Shown here one piece after another: positions 1 through 6,298 of a stretch of 8,328 nucleotides of DNA. The DNA is from Acetobacteraceae bacterium (GTDB taxonomy: Bacteria > Pseudomonadota > Alphaproteobacteria > Acetobacterales > Acetobacteraceae), in the NCBI GenBank assembly GCA_030044345.1, contig JASHVY010000162.1:1-8328 (forward strand), read 5' to 3'. The translations under genes and the position numbers were made by a program. The notes under the pieces were generated by a model. It worked only from the letters and a program-made list of their open reading frames with translations. It was not told where the DNA came from and searched no databases. Each line of letters begins with the position of its first letter. The first letter of the stretch is position 1.

Positions 1-1
1 C

Positions 2-43
2 CAGACGCTGACCGACGGGTACCAACTGAGGGCGGGGCACTGA
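2..43 (+). CDS. Possible C-terminal end of an unidentified + strand gene (partial)
   Basis: One forward frame is open from the window edge and reads a 13-residue tail (QTLTDGYQLRAGH) before a TGA at 41-43. It is too short to name. The only support is context: it ends 14 bases before a hairpin that would sit between it and the convergent gene ending at 105, a common layout. It could equally be non-coding. Confidence 0.22.
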   Translation, partial: QTLTDGYQLRAGH

Positions 44-56
44 ACAAGCTCGCTGG

Positions 57-86
57 GAGCATGATGATCTTTGATCAGCACGCTCC
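57..86. repeat. Palindromic repeat copy 1 (REP-like hairpin)
   Basis: The arms at 57-69 and 73-85 pair at 11 of 13 positions around a TTT loop. The 30-base unit matches the unit at 5356-5385 at 25 of 30 positions without gaps. It lies between the - strand oxidoreductase end and a possible convergent + strand gene, so it could act as a bidirectional transcript end. Repeated short palindromes between genes are typical of REP-like families; assigning this copy to such a family is inference. Confidence 0.6.
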
Positions 87-104
87 AAACTTATCGGGGA
101 TTGA

Positions 105-1079
105 TCAGCCGAGGGGCCGCCCGGGAATCGCCTGTGCGCCGTAGCGGGCATCCCATTCATCCTGCACCGCCTGGAGCACGCGCATTGCCGGCAGCACCGA
201 GGGGCCGGAGGCGCGCGGAGGGCGGCCGGTGCGCACCGCATCGAGAAAATCGAAGATGATGCGTGCCGCGTTCTCCTGCTCGGACTCCATCGCGACCGTG
301 CCGGAAGAAGTGCGGAGCGTGCCGGCCAGGATATCGAAAAAATAGGTGTCCCGGTCGGTCACGATCAGCTTGTCATAGAACCGATAGGAAGCATGGTACG
401 AGCCATGCACGAGCAGAGTGGCGTCCCGCTCGGTCTCCACGAGCACGATGCACTCCATCGGGATGCCCGTGAGCGCATGGAGGGGACCGAGATGACCGGC
501 GATCCGGCGCAGTGGCGCGTCCTCGAACAGGAAGAGCCCGAGATCGACGAAATGGCAGAAATGATGCCAGAGGATATTGTCGGTCCAGCTTCGCACATAG
601 CCGGTCGCGCCGATATTCTTGAGGCGGGGAATGAAGAAGCGTCCGGCGATATGCCGGATCGTCTCCTCCCCGGCGGCGAGCCGCGCACGCAGCGCCTCGC
701 GCTCGGCGCGAAAGCGCATCGGATGGCTGAGCCCGTAGACCTTGCCGCTTTTTTCTCCGGCTGCCACCACACGCTCCGCGCCCGCGAGGCTCATCGCGAT
801 CGGGATTTCGATCAGCGTGTGCTTGCCCGCCTCGAGGCAGGCGATCGCCTGCTCCTCATGCTGTTCGCTCGGCGTCGCCAGCACCACCGCATCGACCTCG
901 GGGTCGGCCAGCGCCGCGGCAAGCGAGGTGGTCCATTTGCGGTACCCGTAGCGCGCAGCAAAGGCTTCGGCCGCTTCCGCGCGCCGCCCAACCGCGGTGT
1001 GCAGAACCGCATCCGTCCGCGCCAGAGCCTCGGAATGCCACACACCCATCATTCCGTAGCCCGCCATGCAGATATTCAT
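105..1079 (-). CDS. Gfo/Idh/MocA-family NAD(P)-dependent oxidoreductase, LigC-like
   Basis: This is a 324-residue cytoplasmic dehydrogenase. An N-terminal Rossmann fold carries the nucleotide-binding glycines G7-Y-G9-M-M-G12, followed by the family's C-terminal alpha/beta domain. The usual E-K-P motif reads E91-I92-P93, so the common lysine is replaced by isoleucine. Residues 163-180 (RSWTDNILWHHFCHFVDL) closely resemble LigC/PmdC, the 4-carboxy-2-hydroxymuconate-6-semialdehyde dehydrogenases, which also have EIP. The natural substrate cannot be fixed from sequence: the broken iolE-like gene 25 bases upstream instead suggests a sugar or inositol pathway. The ATG at 1079 is preceded at 5 bases by GGAAGAG, a good ribosome-binding site. 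The length is normal for the family. With its upstream partner broken and a terminator further upstream, its present promoter is unclear. Confidence 0.88.
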   Translation of the reverse strand: MNICMAGYGMMGVWHSEALARTDAVLHTAVGRRAEAAEAFAARYGYRKWTTSLAAALADPEVDAVVLATPSEQHEEQAIACLEAGKHTLIEIPIAMSLAGAERVVAAGEKSGKVYGLSHPMRFRAEREALRARLAAGEETIRHIAGRFFIPRLKNIGATGYVRSWTDNILWHHFCHFVDLGLFLFEDAPLRRIAGHLGPLHALTGIPMECIVLVETERDATLLVHGSYHASYRFYDKLIVTDRDTYFFDILAGTLRTSSGTVAMESEQENAARIIFDFLDAVRTGRPPRASGPSVLPAMRVLQAVQDEWDARYGAQAIPGRPLG

Positions 1080-1104
1080 CTCATCTCTTCCCGAAAGCGT
1101 GCAT

Positions 1105-1578
1105 TCAGCCGATCCGGAATCCGGCCTGCCCGGCCGCCGCGTGCAGATGGGTGAACCCCTTCCTCACATAGGTGAGCGGCGGCGCCTTCGCCGGATCCTG
1201 CTCCGCCGCGACGATCAGCCAGCCGTCGTACCTGGCCTTCGCCACGGGCGCGCGCCAGTGTCCTTGACCGAACATCCTTGGCGTGCATGTGATCAATGCG
1301 CCCCACCCACCTTGTGGCAACCCGCTCCGGGTCCTCGCCGGCGACCGAGCGATGCCTAAGTTCACCCCTGTACCAGCCCGAGACCAGGGCAAGCCCATGG
1401 CGCGCCGGCACTGCGGAAAGCGCGGCCGGCTCGCGTGGAAACTTGTTGCCCATCTCGATGCCCGTGAAGCCGGCTTCGCGCGCCTCCGCCAGGCCGTCTC
1501 GAGCGACGTCTCGCCCCCGAGCTCCGGCAGATCGTCATTGCTCCAGGCAATCGGATTGGTTCCGATCCGCACGCTCAT
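1105..1578 (-). pseudogene. iolE: Broken iolE-like gene (inosose dehydratase / sugar phosphate isomerase TIM barrel)
   Basis: The - strand reads a recognisable IolE N-terminus from an ATG at 1578 (MSVRIGTNPIAWSNDDLPEL, then GGETSLET). A one-base loss near 1497 then shifts the frame. The next frame continues with AREAGFTGIEMGNKFPREP and LALVSGWYRGELRHRSVA. It next jumps, by an apparent deletion near 1335, to RIDHMHAKDVR, the metal-site region. After a second deletion of different phase near 1235-1265 the original frame resumes with YDGWLIVAAEQDPAKAPPL and TYVRKGFTHL, ending at TGA 1105-1107. Intact IolE proteins are about 300 residues; roughly half is missing, so no active enzyme is possible. 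A GGGGAA ribosome-binding site survives upstream of the ATG. The gene probably preceded the Gfo/Idh/MocA gene in one operon. Homology to IolE is by recognised motifs; other TIM-barrel isomerase subfamilies are possible. Confidence 0.85.
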
Positions 1579-1622
1579 CGCCGACGTTCCCCATCTTGGC
1601 CGTATTGATCTCGCCGGATCAT

Positions 1623-1670
1623 GAAAAAGAAAAGGCCAGGGGCGAGGCTCCCGGCCTGTTCCCCCTGGCC
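1623..1670 (-). terminator. Intrinsic terminator after emrAB
   Basis: On the - strand, GGCCAGGGG pairs perfectly (9 bp) with CCCCTGGCC (plus positions 1662-1670 and 1634-1642) across a 19-base loop. TTTTCTTTTT follows immediately (plus 1624-1633). It starts 23 bases after the emrB stop codon, so it should end the emrAB transcript before the broken iolE-like gene. Confidence 0.88.
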
Positions 1671-1692
1671 CCTCTTCGCGGCTTCTTGCCTC

Positions 1693-3246
1693 TCAGTGCG
1701 CGGCGACGGCTCCGCCGGCCTTCGGCCGCGGCATCAGCGCCAGCAGCACGATCGAACCGATCAGCACCACGCCCATGCCGAAGAAGCAATCCGCATAGGT
1801 CATCGTGTAGGCTTGGCTCCGCACCATCGCCGCAAGCTCGCCGAGCGCCTGCTGCGCGGCAAGCCCTGCCGGCGTGCCCCTGGCGATGAGCAAGGAGGCT
1901 GCCCGATCGAGCCAGGCATGGACGTCCGGCGAGGTGACCGTCAGGCGCTGGGAGATGATGTCGAAATGGTAGTGCTCGCGCATCGTCGTGAAGGTCGAGA
2001 GCATGGCGATGCCAAGCGAGCCGCCAAGGTTGCGGAACATGTTGAAGAGCGCCGAGCCCTGGGCCTGGTCGGCTCGCGCAAGGCCGCCTGTGGCGAGAGA
2101 GGAGAGCGGCACGATGATGAAAGGCTGGCCGAGCGCGCGGACGAGTTGCGGCAACTGGAGCTCGGGCCCCGCCGTGTCCGGGCTCATATAGCCGTTCATC
2201 ACGCAGCTCACGCCGAACAGCACGAACCCGAAGGCCACCAGCAGCCGCGCATCCACCCTCTTCATGATCATCGGCACGAACGGGATGATGAGAAGCTGTG
2301 GTGCGCCCGCCCACATCACCACCTCGCCGATCTGCAGCGCGTCGTACCCCTGTACCTGGCCGAGATAGACCGGCAGAAGATAGACCGAGCCATAGAGACC
2401 GAGCCCCATCACCAGCCCGAGCAGGGAGGCGGACCCGAAACCCCGCCGGGCGAGCAGCCGGAGATTGAGGAAAGGTTCGCGGCGCACGAGCTCGATCACG
2501 ATGAAGGTCGGGATGGCGATCGCCGCGGTGATCGCGGCATAGCGGATCCACTCCGTCGTGAACCACGCTTTTTCCTCACCCTCCTCGAGCATGGCGATGA
2601 GCGAGCCGAGTCCGACGGCCATGAAGAAAATGCCGAGCCAATCGCCCTTCTTGAGCAGATGGAGCTGCATCTTCTCAGGCGCGACGCCGTACCAGATGGC
2701 GCCGATGACGGCGAGCGCCGGGACCACATTGATGAAGAAGATCCAATGCCAGGACCAGGCATCGGTGAGCCAGCCGCCGATGGTCGGCCCGATGGCCGGG
2801 GCAAAGGTTGCCGTCACGCCGAACATGGCGAGCCCGACCGGCTGGCGCCCGGAAGGGAGCTTGCTCAGGATGATCGTGAGCGCGGTCGGGATCAGCACGC
2901 CGCCCGTGAAACCTTGGCCGACGCGAAAGAGGATCATTTCGCCGAGGCTGCTCGCGGTCCCGCACAGCATCGAGAAGATCAGGAAGAGCACGGTGTTCGC
3001 GACCAGATAGAGACGGAGCGAGAAGACCCGGGAGAGCCAGCCGGTGAGCGGGATCACGACGATCTCGGCAACCAGATAGGCAGTCGAGATCCAGCTTCCC
3101 TGGTCGGACGAGGCGGAGAGCCCACCCTCGATATCGCTCAGCGAGGCATTGGTGATCTGGATATCGAGCACCGCCATGAAGGCGCCGAGCACGCCGCCCA
3201 GGACTGCGATCCAGTCGCGGAGCGGGACCCGATCGGCGGCGCTCAT
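1693..3246 (-). CDS. emrB: EmrB/QacA-type MFS drug efflux pump (DHA2, 14 TM)
   Basis: This 517-residue inner-membrane proton-driven antiporter has the length and layout of EmrB. TM1 carries LDIQITNAS (residues 27-35), the DHA2 version of the LDxTIVNVALP signature. TM5 carries the antiporter motif C, GVTATFAPAIGPTIGGWL (143-160), followed by TDAWSWHWIFFINV. Hydrophobic segments continue to about residue 508. The product should pair with the EmrA adaptor and an outer-membrane channel to export hydrophobic compounds. The ATG at 3246 overlaps the emrA TGA in an ATGA arrangement, so the two are translationally coupled. A strong terminator lies just downstream. No TolC/NodT-type channel gene follows, so the channel must be encoded elsewhere. 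Drug substrates cannot be inferred. Confidence 0.95.
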   Translation of the reverse strand: MSAADRVPLRDWIAVLGGVLGAFMAVLDIQITNASLSDIEGGLSASSDQGSWISTAYLVAEIVVIPLTGWLSRVFSLRLYLVANTVLFLIFSMLCGTASSLGEMILFRVGQGFTGGVLIPTALTIILSKLPSGRQPVGLAMFGVTATFAPAIGPTIGGWLTDAWSWHWIFFINVVPALAVIGAIWYGVAPEKMQLHLLKKGDWLGIFFMAVGLGSLIAMLEEGEEKAWFTTEWIRYAAITAAIAIPTFIVIELVRREPFLNLRLLARRGFGSASLLGLVMGLGLYGSVYLLPVYLGQVQGYDALQIGEVVMWAGAPQLLIIPFVPMIMKRVDARLLVAFGFVLFGVSCVMNGYMSPDTAGPELQLPQLVRALGQPFIIVPLSSLATGGLARADQAQGSALFNMFRNLGGSLGIAMLSTFTTMREHYHFDIISQRLTVTSPDVHAWLDRAASLLIARGTPAGLAAQQALGELAAMVRSQAYTMTYADCFFGMGVVLIGSIVLLALMPRPKAGGAVAAH

Positions 3247-4517
3247 TGCGCGCGCTCCCCGCCGAGCGCGAGCTTCTCGCCTGCCGGAGTGGGCGCGGTG
3301 TTGACCGTCGCTTCCACCGAAAGGCCGGGCCGCAACGCATTCACCGTCGGGTCGTCCGCAGAGAGCGCGATCTTCACCGGCACGCGCTGAACGATCTTCG
3401 TGAAGTTGCCGGTTGCGTTCTCAGGCGGCAGGAGCGCGAACTGCGAGCCCGAGCCGGGCGAAAGGCTTTCGACCGTGCCATGAAACTCATGGCCGGGGAA
3501 GGTATCGATCGAGAGCGTGACCTTCTGGCCGGGCTCCATCCGCCCGACCTGCGTTTCCTTGAAGTTGGCGGTGAGATAGATCTGGCTCCCCATCGGCACC
3601 ACCTGTAGAAGCGGCGTGCCGGGCGAGACATAGGCGCCGAGCCGTACGCCGCGGTCACCCACCACGCCGTCGAAAGGCGCGGTGATGACGGTGTAGGAGA
3701 GGTTGAGCTTCGCGGTCTGCTGCTCCGCCTGCGCGCCCTGGAGCGCTGCTTCCGCCATCTGCCGCTCACTTGCCAACACACCGATCTGCCGCTGCGCGGC
3801 GGTCAGCGCTGCCTGGTCTCCGGCGAGCTTCGCGTTGCTTTCGCTCAGGTTGGCCGCGGTCCGCTCGGCGGTCTGGACAGTGCCGAAGCCGGTCCGGCTC
3901 AGCCGCGCATAGCGTGTCGCGTCGGCTTGCGCGAAGCCGATGGCCGCCTGGTCCGCCGCGATTACCGCGCGGCTCGACGCGACATTTGCCACCTGCTCGG
4001 CGATCTCGGCACCGATATTGGTGAGCTTCGCCTCTGCCGAGGCCACGTCCGCATCGGCTTTGGCGAGCGTGGCGCGAAACGGCCGGTCATCGATCCGTGC
4101 CAGCACCTGTCCTGCCCGGACCGGCTGGTTATCAGTGACGTTGAGCTCGGCGATCGTTCCCGCCACCTGCGGGCTCACCGATACGCTGTCGGACTGAAGA
4201 TAGGCATCGTCGGTCGAGACCAGGAACCGGTTCGCCTCCCACCAGCGATAACCGCCGACCCCGAGCGCAGCGGCGGCGAGCAGGGCTGCCACGCCGAGCA
4301 GACGCTGCCGGCGGAGCCGAAGCTGGCCAGGCCGCGAGATGACGTCAGCGGATGGATGCGCGGGCAAACCGAGGTTGCCTTCTCCGCCTCCGCGTAAGGT
4401 CACGGCCGACAAGCCTGCCGCCGACACCCGGTCCGGCGCGGTCCGCATGGTCTTCTGCGCCGGGACTGTCTCAAGGGCGATGGTATTGACGGCCTGGATG
4501 GGGGTGATTTGATTCAT
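3243..4517 (-). CDS. emrA: EmrA/HlyD-family membrane fusion protein
   Basis: This is the periplasmic adaptor (424 residues from the chosen start) linking EmrB to an outer-membrane channel. The cytoplasmic N-terminus (about 1-70) is followed by one TM helix (about 72-92). The first half of the biotinyl-lipoyl domain is GTIAELNVTDNQPVRAGQVL (120-139). A long alanine- and glutamine-rich coiled coil spans about 150-265. The second lipoyl half is SYTVITAPFDGVVGDRGVRL, followed by a beta-barrel with NFKETQVGRMEPGQKV. A TTG at 4538 would add seven residues, but no ribosome-binding site precedes it. The ATG at 4517 has AGAG about nine bases upstream and is preferred. The cytoplasmic N-terminus is rather long for EmrA. 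Divergence from the TetR gene and operator copies on its promoter predict repression by that TetR protein. Confidence 0.92.
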   Translation of the reverse strand: MNQITPIQAVNTIALETVPAQKTMRTAPDRVSAAGLSAVTLRGGGEGNLGLPAHPSADVISRPGQLRLRRQRLLGVAALLAAAALGVGGYRWWEANRFLVSTDDAYLQSDSVSVSPQVAGTIAELNVTDNQPVRAGQVLARIDDRPFRATLAKADADVASAEAKLTNIGAEIAEQVANVASSRAVIAADQAAIGFAQADATRYARLSRTGFGTVQTAERTAANLSESNAKLAGDQAALTAAQRQIGVLASERQMAEAALQGAQAEQQTAKLNLSYTVITAPFDGVVGDRGVRLGAYVSPGTPLLQVVPMGSQIYLTANFKETQVGRMEPGQKVTLSIDTFPGHEFHGTVESLSPGSGSQFALLPPENATGNFTKIVQRVPVKIALSADDPTVNALRPGLSVEATVNTAPTPAGEKLALGGERAQ

Positions 4518-4548
4518 GGAATGGATCTCTGAGGCCAAGCGAGGTTGA

Positions 4549-4563
4549 ACTGAACGGTTCAGT
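4549..4563. promoter_or_regulatory. TetR operator copy 1 (emrA start region)
   Basis: The perfect palindrome ACTGAAC-G-GTTCAGT has 7-base arms around one central base, centred at 4556. It overlaps the predicted emrA transcription start, downstream of its -10 box. The same word recurs twice in the spacer, at 4600-4614 and 4670-4684. Binding by the adjacent TetR-family protein is inferred from position and repetition. Confidence 0.8.
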
Positions 4564-4593
4564 CCGATATCGCGTTCGGTCTTTGTGGGTCAA
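4564..4593 (-). promoter_or_regulatory. Candidate emrAB promoter
   Basis: On the - strand, TTGACC (plus 4588-4593) lies 18 bases from TATCGG (plus 4564-4569). The -35 is good and the -10 weak, at 3 of 6 consensus bases. Predicted initiation near 4557 falls inside operator copy 1 and gives a leader of about 40 bases. Operator copy 2 lies just upstream of the -35. Confidence 0.45.
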
Positions 4594-4599
4594 GGCTAA

Positions 4600-4614
4600 A
4601 CTGAACAGTTCAGT
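4600..4614. promoter_or_regulatory. TetR operator copy 2 (between the divergent promoters)
   Basis: The perfect palindrome ACTGAAC-A-GTTCAGT is centred at 4607, identical to copy 1 except for the central base. It lies 6 bases upstream of the candidate emrA -35 box. Its centre is 51 bases from copy 1 and 70 from copy 3. Confidence 0.8.
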
Positions 4615-4661
4615 ATGATCCTGACGCAAGCCACGAATGCGCCCAAAGGCAGGCAGCCTCC

Positions 4662-4689
4662 TTGACAAAACTGAACTGTGTAGTTTAAT
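4662..4689 (+). promoter_or_regulatory. tetR promoter, predicting a leaderless transcript
   Basis: A consensus TTGACA (4662-4667) is separated by 16 bases from TTTAAT (4684-4689, 5 of 6 match). Initiation 7-8 bases after the -10 would fall at about 4696-4697, that is, at the A of the ATG. There is no ribosome-binding site, which agrees with a leaderless mRNA. Operator copy 3 fills the spacer. Confidence 0.7.
4670..4684. promoter_or_regulatory. TetR operator copy 3 (inside the tetR promoter)
   Basis: ACTGAACTGTGTAGT matches the ACTGAACNGTTCAGT palindrome with two changes in the right arm, centred at 4677. It occupies the -35/-10 spacer of tetR and touches the -10, so binding would block its own gene. 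The mismatches suggest weaker binding than the two copies on the emrA side. Confidence 0.72.
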
Positions 4690-4696
4690 TACTGCC

Positions 4697-5356
4697 ATGT
4701 CACAGACAGAGGCTCTTCCTCAGCCGGCCGTGGACCGGGCGGATCCCACCCCCAAGCAGCGGGATATCGCCGAAGCAGCCACGCGTCTCTTCATGGCGCA
4801 GGGCTACGCAGCGGTCTCGATGGATGCGATTGCGCGTGCTGCCAGCGTTTCCAAGGCGACCCTCTACGCTTACTTCGCGTCGAAGGATCAGCTTTTCGCC
4901 AGCCTGATCGGCACGGCATGCAGCCGTTCGGGAGCTCATTCTGTCCTGCCCACGGAGGAGGAGCTCGATCTCCGCGCGACCCTTACGGCGCTCGCCGACC
5001 GCGCGCTTCGCTTCATGCTTGAGCCGCAGTCCCTTGCCATCTACCGGGTGGTGGTGGCCGAGTCAGTGCGCTTCCCGGAACTCGGCCGTGCTTTCTTCGA
5101 GCGCATCACCGAGTCTTCGCGCCAGAACCTCGCAGCCTGGCTCAAGAAGCAGATGGAGTGCGGAAAACTTCTGACGCGCGATCCTGTCATCGCCGCTCAG
5201 CAATTCATTAGCCTTTTGCGCACCCACTTCTATACACGGGCCGTGCTCGGCGTTGATCCCCCGCCCTCCGAGGATGAGATCAAGGCCACCGTCACGGCGG
5301 CAGTCGAGACCTTCCTCCGCGCCTACGCTCCCGAGAGTCCGCCCCCCGCCGCCTAA
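4697..5356 (+). CDS. TetR/AcrR-family repressor of the divergent emrAB pump
   Basis: A 219-residue dimeric DNA-binding repressor. The N-terminal TetR helix-turn-helix spans about 22-66, with AEAATRLFMAQGYAAVSMDA leading into IARAASVSKATLYAYFASKD (45-64). The C-terminal ligand-binding half contains YRVVVAESVRFPELGRAFFE, typical of the AcrR/AefR-like C-terminal family. The ATG at 4697 is chosen because the promoter -10 ends at 4689; a start further upstream (4637) would lie before the promoter. Divergence from emrA and the three shared palindromes predict that it represses emrAB and itself, with release on binding a pump substrate. The ligand is unknown. The stop codon runs straight into a palindromic repeat. 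Confidence 0.93.
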   Translation: MSQTEALPQPAVDRADPTPKQRDIAEAATRLFMAQGYAAVSMDAIARAASVSKATLYAYFASKDQLFASLIGTACSRSGAHSVLPTEEELDLRATLTALADRALRFMLEPQSLAIYRVVVAESVRFPELGRAFFERITESSRQNLAAWLKKQMECGKLLTRDPVIAAQQFISLLRTHFYTRAVLGVDPPPSEDEIKATVTAAVETFLRAYAPESPPPAA

Positions 5357-5385
5357 AGCGTGACGATTTTTGATCATCACGCTCC
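5356..5385. repeat. Palindromic repeat copy 2 (REP-like hairpin after tetR)
   Basis: The 5357-5367 and 5373-5383 arms pair at 10 of 11 positions (AGCGTGACGAT against ATCATCACGCT). The unit overlaps the last base of the tetR stop codon and matches the unit at 57-86 at 25 of 30 positions. It may act as the 3' end of the tetR transcript, but no proper T-run follows directly. Confidence 0.65.
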
Positions 5386-5418
5386 GGCTTTGTTTTCTCG
5401 CTCAATTTCATGACTTTG

Positions 5419-5477
5419 GCGGATCTCTCCGCTCGGGGTCCCCGCGAACAGGTTCAGGGCACCCCGTCACGGGGTGC
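5419..5477. repeat. Cluster of small palindromes in the tetR-SDR spacer
   Basis: Three inverted repeats follow in a row: GCGGA/TCCGC with a TCTC loop (5419-5432), CGGGGTCCCCG (5434-5444), and a perfect 8-bp hairpin GCACCCCG-TCA-CGGGGTGC (5459-5477). None is followed by a T-run. Together with copy 2 they form a palindrome-dense, gene-free stretch before the SDR gene. Their role is unknown; they may stabilise or end the tetR mRNA. Confidence 0.55.
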
Positions 5478-5517
5478 GCCGACTCGCCAGAAGCCATATT
5501 GATCTAACGAAGCGAAG

Positions 5518-5534
5518 CAGCCTGTGGCAGGCTG
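5518..5534 (+). promoter_or_regulatory. Hairpin over the SDR ribosome-binding region
   Basis: CAGCCTG-TGG-CAGGCTG is a perfect 7-bp stem with a 3-base loop, ending 6 bases before the SDR ATG at 5541. The right arm contains CAGG, the only Shine-Dalgarno-like bases near the start, so folding would hide it. It could be a translational control element or a DNA operator; the sequence alone does not decide. Confidence 0.5.
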
Positions 5535-5540
5535 TGACTT

Positions 5541-6245
5541 ATGACCGAAGCCAGACTTGCCCTCGTCACCGGCGCGGCCCGCGGCATCGGGGCGGCAATC
5601 GCTGCTTACCTCGCCAGCAACGGCTGGGGTGTCATCGCCGCGGACCGTGAGCCTGCGCTGCACGCCACACCGCGCATGCGCGCCATCCAATGCGACGTCT
5701 CGGACGAAGCCGAAGTCACCACCATGATCGCCGGCATTCGCGCGGAAGTCGGCAAGCTTCACGCGCTCGTCTGCAACGCGGGGATCATGGTGCGCAGGCC
5801 GCTCACGCGGCTCACCCTCGCCGAATGGTCGCACGTGCTTGCAACGAACCTGACCAGCACCTTTCTTCTCGTCCGCGCCGCAGAGGATCTGCTGCGCGCA
5901 GCCCATGGCGCGGTCGTCACCATCGGCTCGACCCGCGCCCATATGTCCGAGCCGGACACGGAGGCTTATGCCGCCTCAAAGGGCGGCCTCGTCGCTCTCA
6001 CCCATGCCCTGGCCGTGAGTCTCGGTCCCGCAGTGCGGGTGAACTGTATCTCACCCGGCTGGATCGACACGCGGGGCGAGCCACTCGGCGCCGCCGATCA
6101 CGCCCAGCACCCGGCTGGCCGTGTCGGCCGGCCGGAAGATGTGGCTTCGCTCGCCGCCTGGCTGATCGGACCCGAAAGCGGCTTCGTGACCGGCGCCGAG
6201 TTTGTTATCGATGGCGGAATGACGAGGAAGATGATCTACATCTGA
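5541..6245 (+). CDS. Classical short-chain dehydrogenase/reductase (SDR)
   Basis: A 234-residue NAD(P)(H)-dependent oxidoreductase of the classical SDR family. The cofactor motif is T10-G-A-A-R-G-I-G17. D35 at the end of the second strand favours NAD(H) over NADP(H). The motif N79-A-G and the tetrad N103, S130, Y143-x-x-x-K147 are all present, as is the ISPGWIDT segment and the C-terminal VIDGGM that closes the family fold. Nothing key is missing. The length is slightly short for the family (about 250). The substrate is unknown; an alcohol or keto group on a small polar molecule is usual. The start is preceded only by a weak CAGG lying inside a hairpin. It was probably followed by a Tat-exported protein gene, now truncated at 6402. 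Confidence 0.92.
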   Translation: MTEARLALVTGAARGIGAAIAAYLASNGWGVIAADREPALHATPRMRAIQCDVSDEAEVTTMIAGIRAEVGKLHALVCNAGIMVRRPLTRLTLAEWSHVLATNLTSTFLLVRAAEDLLRAAHGAVVTIGSTRAHMSEPDTEAYAASKGGLVALTHALAVSLGPAVRVNCISPGWIDTRGEPLGAADHAQHPAGRVGRPEDVASLAAWLIGPESGFVTGAEFVIDGGMTRKMIYI

Positions 6246-6298
6246 ATCGATGAAGCTTCTGGCGGAAACGCCTGGCCTTGCTGTGTCAGTAAGACGAG

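Noticed and set aside
393..1154. A 253-codon + strand open frame opposite the Gfo/Idh/MocA gene
   Set aside because: No domain is recognisable, and the opposite strand carries a full-length, motif-complete gene with a good ribosome-binding site.
1621..3390. A 589-codon + strand open frame opposite emrB
   Set aside because: It is antisense to a complete emrB with all family motifs. The translation is rich in His, Asp, Glu and Arg, as expected from the reverse frame of a GC-rich membrane protein gene, and matches no recognisable domain.
4518..4538. TTG start giving a 431-residue EmrA
   Set aside because: No Shine-Dalgarno sequence precedes the TTG, while the ATG seven codons later has AGAG at reasonable spacing.
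4637..4696. Upstream ATG adding 20 residues to the TetR protein
   Set aside because: The extension would lie before the consensus promoter and across operator copy 3, and TetR family proteins do not need it.
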